DNA of 49,913 nt from assembly GCA_002716585.1 (NCBI GenBank), contig PBBL01000012.1, positions 1 to 49,913 of the forward strand. Reading direction: 5' to 3'. The notes below the pieces were generated by a model, which saw only the letters and a list, made by a program, of their open reading frames with translations, was not told the origin of the DNA and did no database searches. Made by a program: the position numbers and the translations under genes. Below are positions 40,604 through 49,500 of this stretch, one piece after another (within the stretch, counting starts at the first letter, position 1; each line of letters begins with the position of its first letter). The DNA is from Myxococcales bacterium. GTDB lineage: Bacteria > Myxococcota_A > Bradymonadia > Bradymonadales > GCA-2716585.

Positions 40604-42595
40604 TCATGGAGCCGCCTTCATCGCCCGCAGAAGCTCGCGGCACCGCTCCGCGCGCGCCTCCGCCTTCACCCTCCCGCCCCACCGATCGGAGGGGTCGGCC
40701 TTGAGGTAGGCCTCATAGCCCGCGATGGCGCGCTGGAGCCCCTGAACGCCTCCCGCCTCCTGCTCCAGGACGGCCAGGTTGAACCAGGCCCGCGCCTCCT
40801 TCGGGTTGAGCTTGAGGACCTGCTCGTACCGGGCGCGCGCCTGGTCGTGGCTCCCAGCGTGTCGGAGCGCGACCCCCAGCGCCAGGAGCGTCGGGGCGTG
40901 GCCCGGCTTCAGCCGCTGCGCCTCCTTGAGGTGCTCGACGGCCCGCTCAGGCCCCAGGCCGCGCAGCGACAACGCCCCCAACGCCCACCTCGCCGACACA
41001 TCCTCGGGCGCGAGCTGGACCGCGCGGCTCACGTGAAGCCAGGCCTGCTCGGGAGCCGCGTCGGCCATCAGCGCCCCGTACAGGAGGTGGGCGCCGAGCG
41101 GCTCGACGCCCTGGCTCAACATTCGCTCGAAGATGAGTTGAGCGAGCCCCGCTCGCCCCGCCTCGTGATGGCACACCATCAGCGCGGCCAACGCCCCCGC
41201 GCGCCGACCGTCCAGCTCCAGCGCGCGGTGGGCATGCGAGGCGGCGTCCTGGCACGACCCCTTGAGCGCCGCCTGCCTGGCCTGAACGGCGTGGGGGTGT
41301 ACGCTGGGAGGGCGCAGCGACGCGACGCCGCCCAGGACCTCACGGGGCGTGGGCGCGTCGAAGAACTCCACCACAGGGCGCGCCCCCGCCTTCACCCGCT
41401 CCAGCGCGGTCCAACACGGAAGACCGTGCGGATCGAACGGCGCCGCCTCCGCGGCCTTGTCAACGCAGGTCTGGTAGAACGCCTCGGCGCGGCTGAGGAT
41501 GGGAGCGGCCTGCTCGTCGAGCGTCGTGCGGTAGAGCGCCTGATCCTGTGGGCTGAGCCCGGGCGGGAGGGGGAGCGCTTGAAGCTCCCGCACCAGGCCC
41601 TCCAGGCTGAAGCCGCTCTGGTACATCGCCGCCAGGCTCCAGGGGAGCGAGCGGTACGCCAACACCCCGCGGTAACCCTCGTGCAGCCGCTCCAGCGCGT
41701 CGAGCTTCGCCCGGAGGCCCTTGCGGAGCGCCTTCACCCCTCGCCCGGCGGAGGCCAGCTGGAGCGCCTCGTAATCGCGCCGCGCCCCCTCGACGAGCAG
41801 GAACTCAGCGCGAGCGGCGGCGCGATCCGCCGCAGGGTCCGGTTGACCGAGGCGCTGGTGGAGCGCGAGCGCGGCCTTGAACTCCCGCTCCGCCTTCTTG
41901 CGAGACGTCGCGAGCGCGCCGAGGCGCGTGTGCGCCTCGATGAGGCGTGCGGTCGGTGAGGCTCGCCTCCACACCTTCAAGAAGGCTCGATAGGCGCGCT
42001 CGGCTTGAACCCGCCGCCCCTCCTCTTCATGAAGCGCGGCGATCTGAAACGCCACCTCCATCGCCCGCTGCTTGTGGTGGGGAAAGAGCTTGAGGTAGCG
42101 CTCGCCCAAATGGATGGCCTGAGCGGCATGCCCCAACGCGCGCTGGATGATCAGCGCCGACATGAGCGCCTCCTCAGCGCGCTTGTGCTTGGGGTCGCGA
42201 GCGACGAGGCGAGCGTAATACGCCGCGGCCTCCGAAAACCTCGCCGCCTGCTCCTCCATCGCCCCGAGCAGGTAGAGGGTGTCGAGCGCGTGGGCGCTCC
42301 GAGGGTAGGTGGTGACGAGCCGCTCGGCGGCGTGACGCGCCTCCAGCGGGGCCGCTCCCGCCTCAAACAGCACCACGGCGTTGTAGAGCGCGACGTCGCT
42401 GTGCTTCGCCCCGGGATCGCTCCGCTGAAGCGCCTCCAAGCAGCGCGCCGCCGCCGCAGGGTCGGCGCGGCGCTGCGCCTGGCAGCGCTGAAACGCCTCG
42501 GCGACGGCTTGTTCACCTGGCTGCGCAGACACCGGGTGGCCCAGCCCCACCACAACAAGAAACAGGACAAGCGAGGCGCGCCAGCGGGTGAACAT
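40604..42595 (-). CDS. exported TPR-repeat protein
   Basis: A 663-residue protein with a signal peptide (residues 1-24, cleavage likely after PVSA). It consists of many degenerate TPR units, clearest at the start (YPRSAHALDTLYLLGAMEEQ, FSEAAAYYARLVARDPKHKRA) and at the C-terminus (HVSRAVQLAPEDVSARWALGAL, then KPGHAPTLLALGVALRHAGSH). Periplasmic scaffold or secretion-associated role is likely; no partner is evident. It ends 12 bases from the convergent Cys-rich lipoprotein gene. GGAGATGAG precedes the ATG. Confidence 0.85.
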   Translation of the reverse strand: MFTRWRASLVLFLVVVGLGHPVSAQPGEQAVAEAFQRCQAQRRADPAAAARCLEALQRSDPGAKHSDVALYNAVVLFEAGAAPLEARHAAERLVTTYPRSAHALDTLYLLGAMEEQAARFSEAAAYYARLVARDPKHKRAEEALMSALIIQRALGHAAQAIHLGERYLKLFPHHKQRAMEVAFQIAALHEEEGRRVQAERAYRAFLKVWRRASPTARLIEAHTRLGALATSRKKAEREFKAALALHQRLGQPDPAADRAAARAEFLLVEGARRDYEALQLASAGRGVKALRKGLRAKLDALERLHEGYRGVLAYRSLPWSLAAMYQSGFSLEGLVRELQALPLPPGLSPQDQALYRTTLDEQAAPILSRAEAFYQTCVDKAAEAAPFDPHGLPCWTALERVKAGARPVVEFFDAPTPREVLGGVASLRPPSVHPHAVQARQAALKGSCQDAASHAHRALELDGRRAGALAALMVCHHEAGRAGLAQLIFERMLSQGVEPLGAHLLYGALMADAAPEQAWLHVSRAVQLAPEDVSARWALGALSLRGLGPERAVEHLKEAQRLKPGHAPTLLALGVALRHAGSHDQARARYEQVLKLNPKEARAWFNLAVLEQEAGGVQGLQRAIAGYEAYLKADPSDRWGGRVKAEARAERCRELLRAMKAAP

Positions 42596-42721
42596 GTCTC
42601 ATCTCCAGGCGGTGACCCTGCCGAGAGGATCAAGAGCGATGTCGGCTCATCGAGCCAGACGTGCTCAACCAGACGATCGCGCGGGCGCCTCTTGACACAG
42701 GGCCGCCGTGGCCAGGTCGGC

Positions 42722-43789
42722 TCAGGTCGCGCCGTCGCGGTCACCGTGGTTGGCCACCGTGGGGGGCAGCACGTCACCTCGGGCCTGGAGCGCCAGCGCC
42801 TCCGGGTGCCGCTGGTAGTGGGACCGGACGACCTGGGCGAGCGCCAGCCGCACCTCCGGGGTCAGGACGCTCGGTGACCCCTCAGGCAGCGCCTCAACCA
42901 GAGCGGCGAGCAGCGTGTCCTGAGGCGAGGGGAGCTTCGAGATCCAGGAGGCCAACTGGTCGCGATCGACGCGGTTGGGCAAGGAGCCGAGGATGCCGAC
43001 GTCGTTCTGGTTGTGGATCAGCAGCCCCGAGCTGGTCCCTCGATCCAACGTGAGGACCTGCAGCAGGTAGAGCGAGTGGTAGCGAAGCTGCGCGGCGCGC
43101 TCCTCGTCGGTGGGCGGGCGCCCATCGGCGAGCGCGTCGTCCACGATCGCGAGGTAGGCGTCGATCACCTCCTCCCCGAACCGCACCGCCAGCGCCTCGT
43201 CGGCCTCGGCGTCCCCCGAGTTCCACTGCTCCAGGTAGGCGTGGGCGATCCCACGGTGGCGATCGAGCGCCGGGATCGCGAAGTAGCGATCGCCCTGCGC
43301 GACCGCCGCCTCCAGCGTGCCCTCAGGCGCCCCGGTGAGGCCACGCGCGAAGGCTTGGAGGAAGCGCTCGCGGTCGGCCTCCACGGGGATGGACGGGTTC
43401 AGATCGCCCATCACCCGCCAGCCCCCTTGCCCGCCCCGCAGCTCGGTCCATGAGATGTGCATGTGCATCGAAGGCGCCCGCGGGTGGGCCGGGTGGACGA
43501 TGCACGACAGCGCCGTGGCCGATGAGAGGCGCTTCTCTGGCAGGTCGTCGTAATGGATCGACGAGATGTTGAGCGAGGCGCGGTTGAGGAGGCCCGTCTC
43601 CGTGGCCTCTCGGCGGTGACCGCCGCCGTGGCGACCCCCGTCGCGGAGCCACGACGCGGGCTGGAGCGTCGCGCCGTCGCCGTGCGCGCGTGAGAGCCGA
43701 TCGAGGCCATCGGCGAAGCGACCCTGGAGCGTCTCCAGGAGGACGCATACCCGCTGCGCCTTGGTCGATGAGGGGGGAGTGAGCGACAT
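42722..43789 (-). CDS. divergent oxygen-dependent coproporphyrinogen-III oxidase-like protein
   Basis: A 355-residue HemF-family protein. Family HemF converts coproporphyrinogen III to protoporphyrinogen IX with O2 in heme synthesis. Recognisable segments: GLLNRASLNISSIHYD, SCIVHPAHPRAPSMHMHISW (the conserved HPxNPxxPxxHM block), MGDLNPSIP, and RYHSLYLLQVLTLDRGTSSG ending in a typical SLPNRV. Several usually invariant positions differ, for example ALDRHRGIAH where WCDEYFYLKHRNE is expected. Catalysis is therefore uncertain. The start at 43789 has AGGAGG 7 bases upstream; longer forms are not protein-like. Heme supply fits the cytochrome island, but the gene is 20 kb away. Confidence 0.72.
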   Translation of the reverse strand: MSLTPPSSTKAQRVCVLLETLQGRFADGLDRLSRAHGDGATLQPASWLRDGGRHGGGHRREATETGLLNRASLNISSIHYDDLPEKRLSSATALSCIVHPAHPRAPSMHMHISWTELRGGQGGWRVMGDLNPSIPVEADRERFLQAFARGLTGAPEGTLEAAVAQGDRYFAIPALDRHRGIAHAYLEQWNSGDAEADEALAVRFGEEVIDAYLAIVDDALADGRPPTDEERAAQLRYHSLYLLQVLTLDRGTSSGLLIHNQNDVGILGSLPNRVDRDQLASWISKLPSPQDTLLAALVEALPEGSPSVLTPEVRLALAQVVRSHYQRHPEALALQARGDVLPPTVANHGDRDGAT

Positions 43790-44166
43790 GTCGGGGCCTC
43801 CTGAGGCGCGCCGCCCTTCGGAGCGACGATGATACCAACGCATGGGGAACCGTCGCCGCGCGCTCCACCGGACACAGCCTTGTCCGGCACAGACGCGAGG
43901 CGTCGATGGCGAGTGAACATAGCATCCCGCCAACGGGTCAACCAGAGGTGCGCCAACCTGGCCACCCATCCACAGAAGCCCCGATCGCTCCCAGGTGTCA
44001 GGTTTCTCATCACCCCTGTCGACATCCTATACACATCACACCACTTGAGCGCCGACACCATCGAAACCGAAGCATGGCACACAAGATGCTCTTCCGCTCC
44101 CGCGCAACACACACGACGCGGGCTGCGCTTGATGACGAGGCGCCGCGTCCCATCAGGAGGCAGCGC
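43790..44166. promoter_or_regulatory. divergent promoter region between hemF-like and unknown gene
   Basis: A 377-bp gene-free stretch. It holds a 7-bp perfect inverted repeat CCGGACA-N6-TGTCCGG at 43868-43887. On the minus strand an extended -10 element, TGCTATGTT (43924-43916), lies upstream of it; the TTGACC further up is only 14 bases away and so cannot serve as a normal -35. For the plus strand TATACA at 44028-44033 with TTCTCA 18 bases before it is a possible promoter, with a leader of about 130 bases. The inverted repeat sits in the predicted hemF-like leader and may be an operator. Confidence 0.4.
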
Positions 44167-45429
44167 ATGGAGACCCAGACCAACACCGCGAAGATGGAGA
44201 CGTTCGTCCACGATCTAAAGGAAGCGGGGCTGTTCCGTTACTTCTCGCTCTTGAAGGGGGGAACCGGGGCGATCCAGCTCCAGCACGTGATGCGCCTCAA
44301 GGAGGCTGCGCGCCGCGGCCCGGAGGCGTTCAAGGACACGCTGGCCGAGCTGGGCGTGGAGTCACCTGAGGACCGCGACAAGTTGCTGGTGTTCTTGATG
44401 AGCAAGCTGCGCGCGTACGGCGGGCTGCCCGTGGCCAAGGTGATGCCCGAGGCCAAAGCGAACACCGACACCGACGCCTGGCGCCAGGCGCTCTCCTCCC
44501 CCAAAGGACAGCTCCCCGAGGCGTACGCGAGGCACCACGCGCTGGAAGAGGCGCCGCCGCAGCGGGAGGTGCCGGAGCACCTCCGAGAGGCGGAAGCGGT
44601 GGCGGTCAGGCTGGGGATGCCTCCGGGGATGCGGATCGTCAACCACCACATGGTGGCGTCGCACGGCGGGAGCATCCGTGAGCAGGGGATGTACAAGGAT
44701 GGCAACAGCCTGGGCTACATCCACCTGGCCGGCGAGGTGGAGCGGCCGCGCCCGATTTTGGGCAACAGCCACGACAAGACGGTCCTCCTCGGGCGGCTCA
44801 AGGAGGCCGCCGTCGCCCTCCAGCGCGCGCACCCCAGGCAGGTGCGGCGAGCTGACGTGTTCGACGCGTTCATCATCCCGCCGGGCTCGAAGGAGGGGCG
44901 TCGAGTCATCTCCGAGGGGCAGCACGACATCCACGTCGCGGAGTTCGACGTCGCGATCCTGGTGGAGTGTGAACACGTTGAGGCGGCGGCGCAGGTGCGC
45001 CAGAGCGCCGCGTTCGCCGAGCTGAAGGCGCTGCTGGACGCCAAGGCGCGGTTCGTCCACTGCATCACGGCCCGCAACCCCAAGCGCATCGACGAGGTGG
45101 ATCACACCCGCGACGGCGTGTTCCTGTTCAACTACTTCTACGCCGCGGACGTGCCGAGCAAGGCGGCGTCGGGCACGGAGATCCTCTTGAGCGTGTGGGA
45201 GTACACCGCGGGCTGGTGGACGGCCAAGGCCAACCTGGACAACTCGGCGCCGCTGCAACCCATCGACGGTGAGCGCTCCCAGTACAGCCTGATCAACCAC
45301 TGCCGCTGGGACAGCAAGCTCGACATCTTCCCGCACATCATGTTCCGGCCAACCATGGATCACTTCGTCCTCGGCAACTTCACCGCCAACGACATCATGG
45401 CCATGCCGATCCTCTACCACCTCACCTGA
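44167..45429 (+). CDS. protein of unknown function
   Basis: A 420-residue, apparently cytoplasmic protein without signal peptide or membrane segment. I do not recognise the family. The N-terminal ~100 residues are helical; the remainder alternates strands and helices, with conserved-looking blocks such as NHHMVASHGGSIRE, GNSHDKTVLLGRL and FVLGNFTANDIMAMPILYHL. A segment with WEYTAGWWTAKANLDNSAPLQP is reminiscent of ferredoxin-like (dimeric alpha-beta barrel) enzymes, but this is weak. The ATG at 44167 has AGGAGG 7 bases upstream; upstream in-frame ATGs give an Arg/His-rich extension that is not protein-like. The DUF805 gene follows after 8 bases, so the two are likely co-transcribed. Confidence 0.75.
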   Translation: METQTNTAKMETFVHDLKEAGLFRYFSLLKGGTGAIQLQHVMRLKEAARRGPEAFKDTLAELGVESPEDRDKLLVFLMSKLRAYGGLPVAKVMPEAKANTDTDAWRQALSSPKGQLPEAYARHHALEEAPPQREVPEHLREAEAVAVRLGMPPGMRIVNHHMVASHGGSIREQGMYKDGNSLGYIHLAGEVERPRPILGNSHDKTVLLGRLKEAAVALQRAHPRQVRRADVFDAFIIPPGSKEGRRVISEGQHDIHVAEFDVAILVECEHVEAAAQVRQSAAFAELKALLDAKARFVHCITARNPKRIDEVDHTRDGVFLFNYFYAADVPSKAASGTEILLSVWEYTAGWWTAKANLDNSAPLQPIDGERSQYSLINHCRWDSKLDIFPHIMFRPTMDHFVLGNFTANDIMAMPILYHLT

Positions 45430-45437
45430 GATCTTCA

Positions 45438-45812
45438 ATGAACACAGTGTTCACCTTCATGTTCGACCACCGCGGGCGGTTCGGGCGGCTTCAGTTTGCG
45501 CTGGTTGAGGGGCTGCGCGGGGCGATGCTCGTCGGCTGCTATGGGCTCTACAGCGTCGGCCACGACGTCACCACGGTCCTGGCGGCCACGCTGGTCTGGC
45601 CCTCGCTGTGGACCGGGATCGTGGGGACCATCAAGCGGTTCCGCGATCTGAACCTCGACCTGATCTTCATCCTCCCGGTGCTGATGTACCTCTCCGCGGG
45701 GTTCGCGGCGGGCTACGTGCTTGACGCGCCAGCCGTCGGCTTCGTCACGCTCGGCAGCTACCTGGTCGTGGCGCTGGGTGTGCCGGGCAAGGCCCATGAA
45801 GGCTCAACGTAG
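45438..45812 (+). CDS. DUF805-family membrane protein
   Basis: A 124-residue protein with four hydrophobic segments. The N-terminal FDHRGRFGRLQF and the internal GTIKRFRDLNLD are the two signatures of DUF805 (RGRxxRxxFW and KRLHDxN types). Function of the family is unknown; members are small inner-membrane proteins. It starts 8 bases behind the preceding gene. Confidence 0.8.
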   Translation: MNTVFTFMFDHRGRFGRLQFALVEGLRGAMLVGCYGLYSVGHDVTTVLAATLVWPSLWTGIVGTIKRFRDLNLDLIFILPVLMYLSAGFAAGYVLDAPAVGFVTLGSYLVVALGVPGKAHEGST

Positions 45813-45883
45813 GGAACCCGTGACGAACCGCGCCCGCTGTGCTTGAATGGGGGCCTGGGTTCACGCTCTCCCATCGGGTCGGT

Positions 45884-46489
45884 ATGCGCGTTTTGTTCCT
45901 CGACATCGACGGCGTCCTCAACAGCGACGCCTGGGACCGCCACCAGCGCTCCCAGGGCGGCTGGTGCGCCGACTCACTCGATCCGGCCACCGTCATCAAC
46001 CTCAACCGCATCGTCGAGCGCACCGCGACCCACGTGGTGCTCTCCTCAACCTGGCGGCTGATGCATGACCTGACCTGGATGAACGACCACCTGAGGGGTT
46101 GCGGCTTCGACGCCTCGCTCATCGGGTTCACCCCCAAGGGTCAGGACACCGAAGGAGGCTACGCGCTGCCTCGGGGCTGGGAGATCCAGCGGTGGCTGGA
46201 GACCGAGGGAGCCCGGCTCGGGGTCGAGCGGTGCGTCATCCTCGACGACAACCGCGACATGCGCCACCTCGACCCGCTCCTCGTCTGCACCCCGATGAGC
46301 CACGGCCTCAGCGCCGACCACGTCGAGGAGGCGGTCGCGCGGATCGAGCAGCCCATCCCTGCGCCTCAGCCGATGTACCACGACGTCGGCAAGACCTTCC
46401 GCTGGTACGACGTCACCTCGGGGTGGCTCCCCGAAGCCGAAGCCGAGACCGTCATCGACACCACGGCGCTCGTCCAACAACCCAGGTGA
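45884..46489 (+). CDS. HAD-like phosphatase domain protein (Swiss-army-knife RNA repair type)
   Basis: A 201-residue HAD-fold protein. FLDIDGVLN at residues 5-13 carries the nucleophile Asp7 and general acid Asp9; LSSTWR supplies motif II; VILDDNRDM supplies motif IV. The short cap-less layout and the segment GFTPKG before an EIQRWLE helix match the HAD group found in RNA-repair and kinase-phosphatase fusions. Probably a nucleotide or nucleic-acid end phosphatase; substrate unknown. The ATG at 45884 begins at the first strand; the longer frame from 45839 adds residues outside the fold. Confidence 0.8.
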   Translation: MRVLFLDIDGVLNSDAWDRHQRSQGGWCADSLDPATVINLNRIVERTATHVVLSSTWRLMHDLTWMNDHLRGCGFDASLIGFTPKGQDTEGGYALPRGWEIQRWLETEGARLGVERCVILDDNRDMRHLDPLLVCTPMSHGLSADHVEEAVARIEQPIPAPQPMYHDVGKTFRWYDVTSGWLPEAEAETVIDTTALVQQPR

Positions 46490-46568
46490 GGGATCCGCGT
46501 TGAGCTTGATCGAAACCCCACCCACCGTGAAGCACCAGGCCAGACCCACTCAACCCACAGGATGTTCC

Positions 46569-49500
46569 ATGGAGCCAGACTCGACACCACGGGCGAGGCG
46601 CGCCAACCTGCTGCGCCTGGTGACCTGGGCGCTGCTCATGTTCACGGCGGCGCCACAGCCCGTCTGGGCGCAGCAGAGCCCCGCCGAGACTCGCCAACTG
46701 TATGAGCGGGGACGACAGCTGCACAAGGAGGGCCGGTACGATGAGGCCCAACGCCTCCAGGAGAAGGCGCTCGCCAACATGGAGGCCGAGCCGCAGACCT
46801 ACCGACCGCAGCAGGTCGCCGCGGTCCTCAACGAGCTGGCGCGCCTCCACCACAACCAGGGGCGCCCCAACCAGGCCGAGCCCTACTACACCCGCGCCAT
46901 CGCCCTCTTTGAAGAGGCGCGCGGCAAGAACCACCCTGACGTCGCCACAGCGCTGAACAACCTCGCCTACCTCTACCGCGAGCAGGGGCGCTACCCTCAG
47001 GCCGAGCCCCTGTTCAAGCGCGCGCTCGCCATCCAGGAGCAGCTCCTCGGCCCCTCCCACCCGTCCACCGCCATCACCCTGAACAACCTCGCGATGATGT
47101 ACCGCGAGCAGGGCCACTTCAACACCGCCGAGCCCCTGTTCAAGCGCGCGCTCGCCATCCAACAACAGGCCTTCGGCGCCGCCCACCCCGCGACCGCGAC
47201 CACCCAGGCCAACCTCGCCGGGGTCTACAGCGACCAGGGCCTCTACCATGAAGCCGAGGAGCTGCTCAAAGGCGCCCTGACCACGCTTGAGCAAACCCTC
47301 GGCCCACAACACCCTCAGGTCAGTGCAGCCCTGAACAACCTCGCCGCGCTCTACAAGACCCAGGGGCGTTACCCAGACGCGGAGCGCCTCTTCAAGCAAG
47401 CGCTGAAGACGTTGAGCGAGCGGGTTGACCCCAAGCACCCCCTGATCGCGGCCAACTCGGGCAACCTCGCTGAATTGTACCAGATTCAGGGGCGCTACCG
47501 CGACGCGGAGATCCTCTATCAGCGCACCCTCAGCACCTTCGAGGAGGTCTTCGGCCCCAACCACCCTCAAGTCGCCATCACCCTCGGCGGCGTCGCCAAC
47601 CTGTACCAGGTCCAGGGGCGCTACTCCGACGCCCTGCCCCTCTACCTGCGGGCGCTGTCCATCTTTGAGAAGACCCTCGGGAGCCAACACCCTCAGGTCC
47701 TCCTCACCGCCTCCAGCCTCGCCGAACTCTATCGGGTCCAGGGCAACCCCAACCAGGCGGAGGCGCTCTACAAACAGATCGCGCAGCTCCAGGAGGGCGT
47801 CCTTGGCCCCGACCACCCGGAACTCGCCGACACCTTGAGCAACCTCGGCGCCCTCTACTGGACCCAGGAGCGGTACCGCGAGGCCGAGCCCCTCTACCAA
47901 CGCGCGTTGGCCATCCGCAAGCACACCTTTGGCCCCGACCACCCCCTGCTCTCCTCCTCGCTGAACAACATCGCCACCCTGCACCAGGTCCAGGGCCGCT
48001 ACGACAAGGCCAGACCCCTCCTTGAGCGCGCGCTCACCATCGATGAGGCGACGCTCGGCCCCAACCCCCCCGACGTCGCCAACACTCGGAGCAACCTGGC
48101 CATGCTCGGCCTGGCCCAAGGCGACCGGGACCTGACGCTGCGCCACCAACAGCGCGCGCTCGCCATCGAGGAGACCAACCTGGCGCTGAACCTCGCCGTC
48201 GGCTCCGAGCGCCAGAAGCGCGCGACCATGAACCTGCTCGCCGCCAGCACCCGCGCCACCGTCTCCATGCACCTCAGCGGCTTCCCTGACGACGAGGCGT
48301 TCGCGCGGCTGGCGCTGGAGACCGCGCTCCACCGCAAAGGCCGTGTGCTCGACGCCGTCGCCGACGAACTCGCGGCCCTTCGACGTCAACTCACCCCCGA
48401 CCAACGCGACCTCCTCGCCCAGCTCGCCCAGGCGCGCACCGAACTCGCCACGCTCACCCTGGCCGGGCCAGCCTCGCTCCCCCCCAAGCGCCACCGCGAC
48501 CTCGTCCAGACGCTCCGAGCCCGGACCGAGGCCCTGGAGCGCTCCCTCAGCCAGGCCAGCCAGCTCTACCAACGCCAACACAAGCCCGTCACGCTCCAGG
48601 CTGTCGCCCAGGCGCTCCCAGATGGGGGCGCGCTGGTTGAGCTGGTCCTCTACACCCCCTTCAACCCCTCGGCGAGCGCCGCGGAGCGGTGGGGGGCACA
48701 CCGGTTCGGGGTCTACGTCCTTCACCACGACGGGACGCTGCGTTGGACTGACCTGGGCCTCCAGAAAGAGATCGAGGCGCAGGCCGCCGCGCTGCGCGCC
48801 GCGATCCTGCGGTGCCCCCTCGGCGAGCGAGGCTTCGTGGTGCCCGATCGCCCCACGGGCTCCCCGGAGGCGTGCGCCCAACCTCAGTGGAACCTCCCCG
48901 AGGTCGTGAAGGCTGGGCAGGCCCTCCACCGCACCCTCTGGGAGCCCGTCGAGCCACTGCTCGACGGCGCCCGCCACGTCATCCTCGCCCCAGACGCCGC
49001 CCTCAACACCCTCCCCTTTGAAGCGCTGGTCAACCGGGAGGGGCGCTTCCTCATCGAGGAACGGCCGCTGACCTACGTCACCAGCGGCCGCGACCTGCTC
49101 CGGCTTCAAGCCATCGAGGCCTCCACCGCCCCTCCCGTGATCGTGGCCAACCCCGACTACGACATGAGCCGCGCCGCGCCGACCGCGGGCGCGCCCGCAG
49201 GGCGACGCTCCGTGGACATGAGCCTGACGGGGTGGGGGGCGCTGCCAGGGACCGCGCTGGAGGGCCGCCAGGTGGCCCACGCCCTCCCCGACGCCACCCT
49301 CCAGACCCAACGCCAGGCGACCGAGGCGGCCTTCAAGGCGACCCGCGGCCCCGGCGTGCTCCATGTCGCCACCCCCGGCTTCTTCCTCACCGATCAGCCC
49401 CAGGATGAGGGCAACGGAGCCAACCGCGGGGTCAAGCTCAGCGGCGAGAGCGCTAGGAGCGCTCTGACGCTGGCCGGAGAGAACCCGCTGCTGAGGTCGG

